DNA of 39,383 nucleotides, from positions 1-39,383 of IMG/VR virus record IMGVR_UViG_3300044547_000096; one strand, given 5' to 3'. Under the pieces are notes generated by a model. That model ran no database searches. It was not told where the DNA came from and worked only from the letters and a program-made list of their open reading frames with translations. Source of the stretch: a virus. Positions 23,870 through 30,841 of this stretch are shown here, in pieces (position 1 is the stretch's first letter; every line of letters begins with the position of its first letter). The translations under genes were made by a program, and so were the position numbers.

Positions 23870-24500
23870 TGGAATTGTTTATGAGATGTACCATGCTATG
23901 GTCAAGCAGATTGGATCAGAGTTTAAACGTAAATACCAGATGGTTGAACGTGAAGACATTGAACAAGAGTTATGGCTATGGTTTGCTGAACATCCCAACA
24001 AGATAGAGGAATGGTTAGCTTTACCTGATCAGAAAGATAGAGATAAACTATTTGCTAGGTCACTACGTAACTCAGCACTAGACTATTGCATTAAAGAAAA
24101 AGCACATAAGTCTGGTTACAATGCTGAAGATAACTTCTGGTACAACAAGCAGTTCATTAAGCTTATGATTCCTGCTGTACTTAGTGACGACTGGACTAAG
24201 TTCAACAACACACTAAGCAACATGGGTCGTACTAGTAAAGCACTAGCAGAGTCAGGTGACTTCATGGCATTTAGTTCTGATGTCAAGGTTGCTTTCGATA
24301 AGTTAAATGACAGAGAAAAATCATTAGTTCATTTATTTTATGGAGAGCAGATAGATGGAGCAGAACTAAGAGATCGTATGGACGCTGACAAGTCACAAAA
24401 AGCAGTGATGATGGAAGCTAACAGAGCAGTCAACAAGATGGTTAAGATACTAGGTGGTAACCCACCAGTAAGAGACGAAGACTACCAAAGCAATACATAA
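23859..24500 (+). CDS. Sigma-factor-like protein
   Basis: A 213-residue helical protein. Residues about 28-80 (MVEREDIEQELWLWF ... ARSLRNSALDYCIKE) resemble sigma-70 region 2, including the D-x-x-Q-E-x-W-x-x-F helix. Residues about 145-200 (FDKLNDREKSLVHLFYGEQIDGAELRDRM) resemble region 4 with a helix-turn-helix. Many actinobacterial phages encode such short sigma-like proteins as the last gene of the early operon, where they could direct host RNA polymerase to late promoters. The -35-recognition residues are not conserved enough to predict a promoter. It is followed directly by the bidirectional terminator. Confidence 0.65.
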   Translation: MSSNGIVYEMYHAMVKQIGSEFKRKYQMVEREDIEQELWLWFAEHPNKIEEWLALPDQKDRDKLFARSLRNSALDYCIKEKAHKSGYNAEDNFWYNKQFIKLMIPAVLSDDWTKFNNTLSNMGRTSKALAESGDFMAFSSDVKVAFDKLNDREKSLVHLFYGEQIDGAELRDRMDADKSQKAVMMEANRAVNKMVKILGGNPPVRDEDYQSNT

Positions 24501-24506
24501 AAAAAT

Positions 24507-24558
24507 AACCCCCCTTAGGGTGGTAGGTACTAAGTTGCCTACTACTCTAAGAGGGGTT
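24507..24558. terminator. Bidirectional terminator between the convergent operons
   Basis: A 21-bp stem pairs 24507-24527 with 24538-24558 (one mismatch, two wobbles on the plus strand) around a ten-base loop. Read leftward it is followed by a run of U from the A-tract at 24498-24506, a classic rho-independent terminator for the lysis/structural operon. Read rightward it lies directly after the sigma-like gene but has only a weak U-tract. Confidence 0.8.
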
Positions 24559-24572
24559 ACATAAGCCGTAGC

Positions 24573-25049
24573 TTATGACGATGGTACTTCTTCTGGTAAT
24601 GGTTCACCAGGTTGCCACCATTTGAATTGACGATTAGATGAAGTGCATCCACTACCACCCATAATCTTGTATTGAACTGTCATGGGATATTTACTTTTGG
24701 TTTCCCATAACAATGTACCTTGCCATACCTTAATACCTTTTGGGTATGGGTATGTATTAGTACCAGTTGTATCCAACTTACCATTAGGTAGATGTCTTGC
24801 TAGTCTCATCTTTATGTAGCGAGGTTTCTTTTTGCACTGCATGTGCAACTGTGCAACCCATAGAGTTCGCTCACCATTAAGAGTAAACGAATCATTGCCA
24901 CTAAATGGAACGTCAGTCCATTTGTTAGTACGTAGTGATACCGTACTCTCATCCTTCTTTAGTTTACTTGCACCTGCATCAGCTTGTGATGAGGACAACA
25001 TAAGAACGAGAGCAGTACTTATAGATACCGCTACTAACTTGCGAAACAA
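24573..25049 (-). CDS. Exported protein of the lysis cassette (158 aa, TTG start)
   Basis: A 158-residue protein, the last gene of the leftward block. It starts with TTG immediately after the TAA of the M23 peptidase gene. Residues 1-26 are a signal peptide (basic start, hydrophobic core, ADA cleavage motif before Gly). The mature part is beta-rich and aromatic with Cys pairs that could form disulphides (C77 in HMQCKKK; GSGCTSS later) and ends in a Pro/Glu tail. Location after endolysin suggests action in the cell envelope, either in lysis or in superinfection control. No family recognised. Confidence 0.6.
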   Translation of the reverse strand: MFRKLVAVSISTALVLMLSSSQADAGASKLKKDESTVSLRTNKWTDVPFSGNDSFTLNGERTLWVAQLHMQCKKKPRYIKMRLARHLPNGKLDTTGTNTYPYPKGIKVWQGTLLWETKSKYPMTVQYKIMGGSGCTSSNRQFKWWQPGEPLPEEVPSS

Positions 25050-25481
25050 TTAAGCCTCTGGTGTTGCTGGTTTCTTGGCATCGCCAATGATCTTAGCAGG
25101 ATCTAACCCACCGCCACGCTTCCAGCCTGGACCTGCCTGTAGTTCCATGTGAAGATGCGGACCTGTGACATTGCCTTCTTTTCCAACCTTACCGATAAAG
25201 TCTCCAGTCTTAAGGTTTTGTCCGACCTTGACCTTGTAAGAAGATAGGTGAGCAAATAGAAGATGTCCACCTTCAACTTTAAGTAGCACTGAGTACTGTC
25301 CAAAAGCAGCACCCCATACTTGACCAACCTTTACAACCTTGCCATCGCATGGAGCAACTACAACTGCACCTACTGGTGCTGCATAGTCCACTCCTTCATG
25401 CTTTCCGCTAGACCATCGCTTTCCAGCGACTCCGAAGGGTGTCGTGACCTTATACTTTGTATCTTTCATTGGTGAAGCCAT
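25050..25481 (-). CDS. Endolysin-type M23 (LytM) peptidase
   Basis: A 143-residue protein that is almost only a peptidase domain. H28-x3-D32 (HEGVD), H78 (FAHL) and H109-x-H111 (GPHLHMEL) are the zinc ligands and catalytic residues of M23 metalloendopeptidases, which cut peptidoglycan cross-links or stems. There is no signal peptide, so release must depend on a holin; three membrane or exported proteins are encoded next to it. It lacks a separate cell-wall-binding domain. It overlaps the upstream membrane protein gene by one base. Confidence 0.9.
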   Translation of the reverse strand: MASPMKDTKYKVTTPFGVAGKRWSSGKHEGVDYAAPVGAVVVAPCDGKVVKVGQVWGAAFGQYSVLLKVEGGHLLFAHLSSYKVKVGQNLKTGDFIGKVGKEGNVTGPHLHMELQAGPGWKRGGGLDPAKIIGDAKKPATPEA

Positions 25482-25663
25482 TAGTCTTCATCCTCTTCTC
25501 TTAGTGGTATTGTTACAAGCCATACAAGGAAGCCAGATATTACTAAGATCCCTGTTACCTTCTTGGCTCCGCCGTCTAACGTAAAGTAAGCTATGGCGAG
25601 TCCGACCAAGGTGTATGTCTCTGCTGTTATTTCTTTTAAGTATTTCTTTATTCGATTAAGCAA
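25481..25663 (-). CDS. Holin-like small membrane protein (60 aa, TTG start)
   Basis: A 60-residue protein with two hydrophobic segments, residues about 17-29 and 35-53, a basic N-terminus and an acidic C-terminus (REEDED). It starts with TTG directly after the TAG of the upstream gene and overlaps the endolysin ATG by one base (TAATG). Size, two membrane segments and tight linkage to the endolysin are those of class II-like holins. The other candidate is the 82-residue protein at 26504-26752. Confidence 0.6.
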   Translation of the reverse strand: MLNRIKKYLKEITAETYTLVGLAIAYFTLDGGAKKVTGILVISGFLVWLVTIPLREEDED

Positions 25664-26500
25664 CTACTTAAGTCTCCTGACTTGGGCTAACTGACCTACA
25701 ATTACTGCAGCAACTACAACACCCTGAGATTCTTCTCTTTCTTCAGGTGTCATGTCACTACCTATAGCCATGATCGACTCCGCAGCAGCTGCTAACTGTA
25801 CAATTCCAGGTACATTTTCTAGGTAGGTTGGTAGTTGGATACTAACCTCTGCTAAAAACTGTTCTGTGTCGCTTACAGGGGCAGGAACAGCCATTGTAGG
25901 CTGTGGTTCTGGGGTTATTTCTGGGACTATTTCTTCTATCGTAGGAGTAGGGGAAGGTGTAGGCTCAACTTGTACAGATTCTTGTACAACTTCTGGAGTA
26001 GGTGTTGGCTCTACTGGTACTGGTACTACTACCTCTGGTGTAGGTTCAGCTATAGTTTCAGTAGGGGTAGGACTTGGTTCTACTGTAGGTTCTGGAGTGG
26101 GTGATTCAATTTGAGTAGGTTCAGGTATTGGCGTTGGCTCTGGGTTCAGAGTTGGTTCAACGCTTACGACTGGCTCAGGGCTAGGACTTGGCACAGGTTC
26201 TAATACAGGAACTATGCCATTGTACCAACGCAATGGAGAATCTAACGGTAAGTTATCCGTAATGTAAATAGGATAACCATTAGAGAATCCACCCTCACAG
26301 TAAAGACGAGCTATATTACCTTTACCATTAAAGAATTGATTAGAGTTATCCCACCCAATAGAAAACGTACGTTCTGTTCCATCGTTTGTAGCACATGTAA
26401 CTTCAGCTATAGCCTGTTCAGCATATGCATTGGTTGGTGTAAACACCATGAACGAACCTACAATAAAAGAAACAATTCCTAAGCGGAGTTTTCTTTTCAA
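25664..26500 (-). CDS. Exported Pro/Glu/Thr-repeat protein of the lysis cassette (278 aa)
   Basis: A 278-residue protein with a signal peptide (residues 1-27, AYA cleavage site) and a small N-terminal domain with C36 and C68. A long linker at residues about 98-210 consists of repeated EPTP/PTPE units. A C-terminal helical segment has a weakly hydrophobic end (VVVAAVIVGQLAQ). Such extended Pro-rich linkers span the cell wall in actinobacterial proteins. Its placement between two holin-like genes suggests an envelope-spanning role at lysis. No enzyme motif is visible. The repeat DNA is imperfect, so it is not a recent expansion. Confidence 0.6.
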   Translation of the reverse strand: MKRKLRLGIVSFIVGSFMVFTPTNAYAEQAIAEVTCATNDGTERTFSIGWDNSNQFFNGKGNIARLYCEGGFSNGYPIYITDNLPLDSPLRWYNGIVPVLEPVPSPSPEPVVSVEPTLNPEPTPIPEPTQIESPTPEPTVEPSPTPTETIAEPTPEVVVPVPVEPTPTPEVVQESVQVEPTPSPTPTIEEIVPEITPEPQPTMAVPAPVSDTEQFLAEVSIQLPTYLENVPGIVQLAAAAESIMAIGSDMTPEEREESQGVVVAAVIVGQLAQVRRLK

Positions 26501-26503
26501 TTA

Positions 26504-26752
26504 CTACTTAGACTTCTTCTCGTTTGCCTTAGCAAAGGAATCATTGATTTCTTTTTCATCTAGCTTGCCGTCACCAAGGTAACCACGGGCTAGAGATTCA
26601 GATACAACTGCAACACCCATGATCGCTGCTAATGCAGCAGACTTCCATGTGTCAATACCAAGTAGTGCACCAGCACCAAGGGTACCCATTACAGATGCAA
26701 TAACTACAGCCACCATGCGACCAGAGATATCCTTAACTTGCTTCTTACTCAT
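26504..26752 (-). CDS. Holin-like membrane protein (82 aa)
   Basis: An 82-residue protein with two membrane segments, residues about 14-33 (AVVIASVMGTLGAGALLGI) and 37-54. A helical acidic/basic C-terminus with GDGKLDEKEIND follows. This two-helix form followed by a Glu/Lys tail is common next to endolysins in actinobacterial phages and is usually annotated as a holin. It begins directly at the stop of the tail protein gene and precedes the rest of the lysis cassette by three bases. Confidence 0.62.
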   Translation of the reverse strand: MSKKQVKDISGRMVAVVIASVMGTLGAGALLGIDTWKSAALAAIMGVAVVSESLARGYLGDGKLDEKEINDSFAKANEKKSK

Positions 26753-28744
26753 TTACATTTTCCTAACTGTTACTAGTAATACGCCACCAAAGCCACTACT
26801 GTTTTTATCTGGGGAAGACTCGTTAATAAAACGAACTTCTTCAATTACACCTTGATACTGCTCACCAGTACGATAATCAATTACATTAACAAACTTACCA
26901 GTCTCTTCAATAGATTCAAGACGCTGTATGTACTCCATTGCGCGACCATCGTAACCAAAAATAGAATTAAATCTATCCATTTCATTGTCATAACAAGACA
27001 GTGGATACTGATACAAACGCTGACGACGTGTAGCTGGTGTAGATTTAATCTGATAAGCCTCTAGTACAGGCAAATCTTGATCATCAGTAGCGTTATTAAA
27101 CACAAACTTAAATGCCATAAACTCTTGCTTAGTAGCAGGTGTATTAATCATTATGTCTTTGTTACTTAAGCCTTCACTAACAATTGCAATGGCAGATTCA
27201 AGACCAGACTTGTCAATAGTGTAAACAGTAATATTGTCACCTTGACCAGTAGTACACTGAAGATTAATGTACCTAAAGAACTTAGGCTCAACAGTTCCAT
27301 ATCTAATCTTGCCAGTCTTAAGCCAACCACTACTACGTTTTCTAGTTGTGTGCTGTATCTGTAGTTCACCCTTAGTAGTTCCATCATCTTCCTGAACTAC
27401 CATAACTAATCTATTGTCAACTAAATAAACTTCAGTTGCTTCAGAGTTATCAGCATCAACGCTAGAGTTATATTCTAAATCGTAAGCATAAGCAAAAGTG
27501 CCATCACTAAATGATTGCGATAGATCAATACGAATTAAACAAGCATTTGTATAAGCACCTGAAGCTACCTTAGTAGCTGCATAAATGTATTTATCTTGAG
27601 TGGCAAAACCGTTGACTGCGTAATCAGAATCAACTAATAGTGGTCCAAGTGTTACTAGTCCAGTAGGACCTACCTGACATATGCGTACACCTCTGTTAGT
27701 GGCAACTGCTAAGTAACCTAAGTAGTATTCAATTGCAACAATGTTCTCACCATCAGGCATAGTTGCTACAACAAAACCACCTGGCATGTCAGGCAAGTTA
27801 GTAGTCTCATCAAAACCTATTGCATAAATTTCAGACTTGTTACCAGCATTGCCAGCAGCATAAACATAAGTTGGACCAGCTGTTACATCTTTCCAATTCC
27901 AGTCAGCATTAATATGAACTTTAGATGTACTAGATGCAGCAGCCATATCATTGCTACCAGTATGATTACCATTACCAGTATAAGCAGAGTTTAATAAGTA
28001 AAGAGTTTTGCCATCACCAAAAAATAACTGTCCTTTAATATATTTAATCATTCCTTGTGTACTAGAACCATGTCTAGCAAATACAACATCGCTATCTAAG
28101 TCATTAACAAGACCAGTATGAATACAAGTAGAACAAGCAGCGTAGTACCTAGTACCATTAGTTGCTACAGAAATAATTGGAAACGTAGTTGAATGTCCAA
28201 CTAATGTAGTACCTGCACCAGCTTCACTATAAGTACCTGTAGTCGCAGAACTATCGCCATTTAAGGTAATACGCTTTAGTACTCCAAGGCTATCGCCAGA
28301 TATAAGACAACTACTGGTACCATTGTTTCCAGTAGCAGCATTAATACCATCAGCACCAGTGTATGCATGAAATACATCTGGAAGTAATGTAGCTTGTCCA
28401 ATAGTCCATACATCTATGCCACGACTATCAGCAAACCTATGGCTTACATGTTCGTAGTCAGTACCTGGTTCATAGAATGAAATACCACTACCATTATGCC
28501 ATGATGTTTGTGATCGTAGCCACCAACCAGTAAGAGATTGCTCACCTGGTTCGGGGCTGTTATCAAACTGATCCTTTTTGTATGGTGCAGTCTCACGACG
28601 ATATGGGTTTTGATTATTAACACTAACAATAAATGGTAAGTCGTCAATAACAATATCAAAAGCAGTATCAGTTAATTCAAATGTAGCTTCAGTAGAAGGA
28701 ATGGAAAGATCATAGGGAATATCTTCTGTAATATCCTTAGCCAT
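26753..28744 (-). CDS. Large minor tail protein, probable beta-propeller
   Basis: A 663-residue, beta-rich protein. The N-terminal segment (DLSIPSTEATFELTDTAFDI) is of a type seen at the start of minor tail proteins of actinobacterial phages. Residues about 150-480 consist of repeated short strands with Gly/Asp turns that look like a propeller (repeated Y-A-A-x and V-A-T-N units). The C-terminal domain is also beta-rich. It lies between the collar fibre and the lysis genes. A role in the tail tip or receptor contact is likely; the receptor is unknown. Confidence 0.6.
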   Translation of the reverse strand: MAKDITEDIPYDLSIPSTEATFELTDTAFDIVIDDLPFIVSVNNQNPYRRETAPYKKDQFDNSPEPGEQSLTGWWLRSQTSWHNGSGISFYEPGTDYEHVSHRFADSRGIDVWTIGQATLLPDVFHAYTGADGINAATGNNGTSSCLISGDSLGVLKRITLNGDSSATTGTYSEAGAGTTLVGHSTTFPIISVATNGTRYYAACSTCIHTGLVNDLDSDVVFARHGSSTQGMIKYIKGQLFFGDGKTLYLLNSAYTGNGNHTGSNDMAAASSTSKVHINADWNWKDVTAGPTYVYAAGNAGNKSEIYAIGFDETTNLPDMPGGFVVATMPDGENIVAIEYYLGYLAVATNRGVRICQVGPTGLVTLGPLLVDSDYAVNGFATQDKYIYAATKVASGAYTNACLIRIDLSQSFSDGTFAYAYDLEYNSSVDADNSEATEVYLVDNRLVMVVQEDDGTTKGELQIQHTTRKRSSGWLKTGKIRYGTVEPKFFRYINLQCTTGQGDNITVYTIDKSGLESAIAIVSEGLSNKDIMINTPATKQEFMAFKFVFNNATDDQDLPVLEAYQIKSTPATRRQRLYQYPLSCYDNEMDRFNSIFGYDGRAMEYIQRLESIEETGKFVNVIDYRTGEQYQGVIEEVRFINESSPDKNSSGFGGVLLVTVRKM

Positions 28745-28752
28745 TAGTGCTC

Positions 28753-29934
28753 CTAAAACTTAATAATAAAGTTAATTACAGTGGATGGCTGAGTATTATT
28801 GTGAGCTTGACTTGAACCTCTATAATCAGTTGCATCTTGAGCAGCAAAATCTCCTACAGGTATTACATCATAAACATCAGAACCAACAGTACCAATGGTC
28901 TTGGTTGCTCTAGCTAATGCGTGATTATGCGAAGGCATTTGCGCTTCAGTAAGAGTTACTGTTTCATCATTAGATACCTTTGACCTATTAGTAGCATTAA
29001 AGGAACGTGCAGTTAAAGCATTATTATGATCAACAGTGGTACCAGTTCCAATACCCATAGGTACACGACCACGCAAGTCTGGAACACGGAAGTGAGTAGT
29101 ACCTGCTCCACCAGAACCATTGGTTAATGCACCATAATTAGTTCCAATTACATTAGCAAGAGTAGGATAGGAACTTACAAGTTTTTCTGTACCATCACAC
29201 AATAACCAGCCAGTAGGTGCAGTGTCAGTAACCCACATGTTTACAGCACCAACTGGAGTGTTATTAGTAAACTGTGTTTGAATTGCAGAAGTTACTCCAT
29301 CAAGATAACCAATTTCAGTAGAGGTAACTGTACCAATTGAAGTGGTAGATGGAAGAACTACTGTTCCAGTAAATGTTGGATCAGCACTAGGAGCTTTAGT
29401 ATTTAATTGTGTCTGAACAGCAGAGGTAACGCCATCAACATAATTAAGTTCTGTTGTAGTAAGTGTTGCTCCATCTAAAATATTTAGTTCTGTTGATGTA
29501 GCAGTAAGATTAACATTTTCATTAATTTTTGGTGTAGTTAAAGTTTTGTTAGTAAGAGTTTGTGCTTTAGCTGTACCAACTACGTTGCCTTCAGCAGACC
29601 CAATACCATGAACTAAGTCTGAATCATCAAGATGATCATGTACAAACTGTAAGTCAGAACCAACAATCATATGACGAACTGCGTTACCATTTGTATGTGG
29701 ATATGCAGTAGCACCAGTTTCAATAGCTCTTTGAATTCTAATTGTAGGTGCAGTTAGAGTGCCATCTGCAACTACAAGTACAGCTTCTTCACTTGCAGTA
29801 TCTGGACTAAGAACAAGAACATATGGTGGACTAGGTAAACCTGTAACATTATTAAGAGTAAGTTGTGTAGCGGTATTAGTTATATCACCACTTAATGTTT
29901 TAGGTTCTGCAATAGATGTGTAATTACGGGACAT
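28753..29934 (-). CDS. Tail fibre with phage tail collar domain (393 aa)
   Basis: A 393-residue protein. Residues 1-110 form an N-terminal beta domain with a metal-ion-like HDHLDDSDLVHG segment. Residues about 145-235 contain repeats of T-x-T-E-L-N-x-L-D-G-x-T and Y-V-D-G-V-T-S-A-x-Q-T-Q, the stem repeats common in phage fibres. Residues about 240-310 are a tail collar domain ([10 protein letters not shown] ... FRVPDLRGRVPMG). The C-terminus has HNHA and ends in INFIIKF. It is one of two collar-domain proteins; the other carries a collagen-like shaft. It probably binds the host surface. Confidence 0.8.
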   Translation of the reverse strand: MSRNYTSIAEPKTLSGDITNTATQLTLNNVTGLPSPPYVLVLSPDTASEEAVLVVADGTLTAPTIRIQRAIETGATAYPHTNGNAVRHMIVGSDLQFVHDHLDDSDLVHGIGSAEGNVVGTAKAQTLTNKTLTTPKINENVNLTATSTELNILDGATLTTTELNYVDGVTSAVQTQLNTKAPSADPTFTGTVVLPSTTSIGTVTSTEIGYLDGVTSAIQTQFTNNTPVGAVNMWVTDTAPTGWLLCDGTEKLVSSYPTLANVIGTNYGALTNGSGGAGTTHFRVPDLRGRVPMGIGTGTTVDHNNALTARSFNATNRSKVSNDETVTLTEAQMPSHNHALARATKTIGTVGSDVYDVIPVGDFAAQDATDYRGSSQAHNNTQPSTVINFIIKF

Positions 29935-29941
29935 GATTTAC

Positions 29942-30841
29942 CTATCGTGTGAAGTGGATTCTAGTTGGGTTACGATCAGTTAACTTTCGGCTTTCTTCAG
30001 CAAGCCTCTTGTCATATAGTGCAAGCAAATACTTAGCAGTATTAGTACCAGCACCATAAGAACGACCAGCAATTTGTGACTGTTGATCTGATTCAGCAGA
30101 GCCAAAGGTTAGACGACCTGGATCTACAAATGAAGCTAGTCTTGCTGCAGCACCAAGAACAATTACATCCTTAGAAGACACAGGTAAACCAGTAACGATT
30201 TCAAACTCATCATCATTAGTATCCATTACGGTTGGTGCGGATGTATAAAATATCTGTACAGTTCTTCCTGGTTCAACACCAGAGTAAAGACTAATACTGT
30301 TGCGAGAATTAAAAGCACTAGTGTTAGCCATAGAATCAACACGCCAACTACGAATAGGAAGCCATTCTTTAGATGGACCAGTAGTTTGAAAGGATACTCC
30401 AAGCACAGTTTCTGCTTCGTCAGGTAAAGCGTAAGTTGATTTAGCTGTTGAGTAAGAGAATGTATGGGTAGCAGTAGCATACAAGTCTGGATAAACTGCC
30501 TGAATCGTATCATTAATAGCTTCCTTAATGTCTACAGATGGGAAGGTAGGAGATACAATTACACGTGCACCGTTCTGATGTGTAGCAGCAGATGTGCCAT
30601 TGTACCCACGACCATAAGGCGGAATACTAAGTACGCCAGAGTTACGATCATATGAGTCTACATAAATTAATTCATCATCAATCTGAATAACACCAGTAGA
30701 AATGTTAGTAGCAGAAGCAACAGTAATACTAGTTGCAGTTGCATTAACTGCAGCAGTAAGGTGTGTTTGACGATCTTGACGCAGGGTAAAGCCTGCTAAC
30801 TTACGTGATACCTCATCAGTCATTTGACCAAACGTAGCCAT
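29942..30841 (-). CDS. Probable head-tail adaptor / tail-tubular protein
   Basis: A 299-residue protein. Residues about 30-95 hold a small beta module with the IxIDDELIYVDS pattern followed by GRGYNGTSAATHQNGA, a structural module frequent in phage virion proteins. After it, IKEAINDTIQAVYPDLY and YALPDEAETVLGV resemble the helical-plus-beta core of phage adaptor proteins that join portal to tail in podoviruses. It shares a TAATG overlap with the SLOG-NADAR gene upstream. The adaptor assignment is moderate and rests on the pattern and absence of other candidates. Confidence 0.55.
   Translation of the reverse strand: MATFGQMTDEVSRKLAGFTLRQDRQTHLTAAVNATATSITVASATNISTGVIQIDDELIYVDSYDRNSGVLSIPPYGRGYNGTSAATHQNGARVIVSPTFPSVDIKEAINDTIQAVYPDLYATATHTFSYSTAKSTYALPDEAETVLGVSFQTTGPSKEWLPIRSWRVDSMANTSAFNSRNSISLYSGVEPGRTVQIFYTSAPTVMDTNDDEFEIVTGLPVSSKDVIVLGAAARLASFVDPGRLTFGSAESDQQSQIAGRSYGAGTNTAKYLLALYDKRLAEESRKLTDRNPTRIHFTR

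Noticed and set aside
25866-26114. Plus-strand Gly/Val/Ser-rich frame in the lysis region
   Set aside because: It is the complement of the Pro/Glu/Thr linker of the exported protein, whose signal peptide and operon position show it is the real gene.
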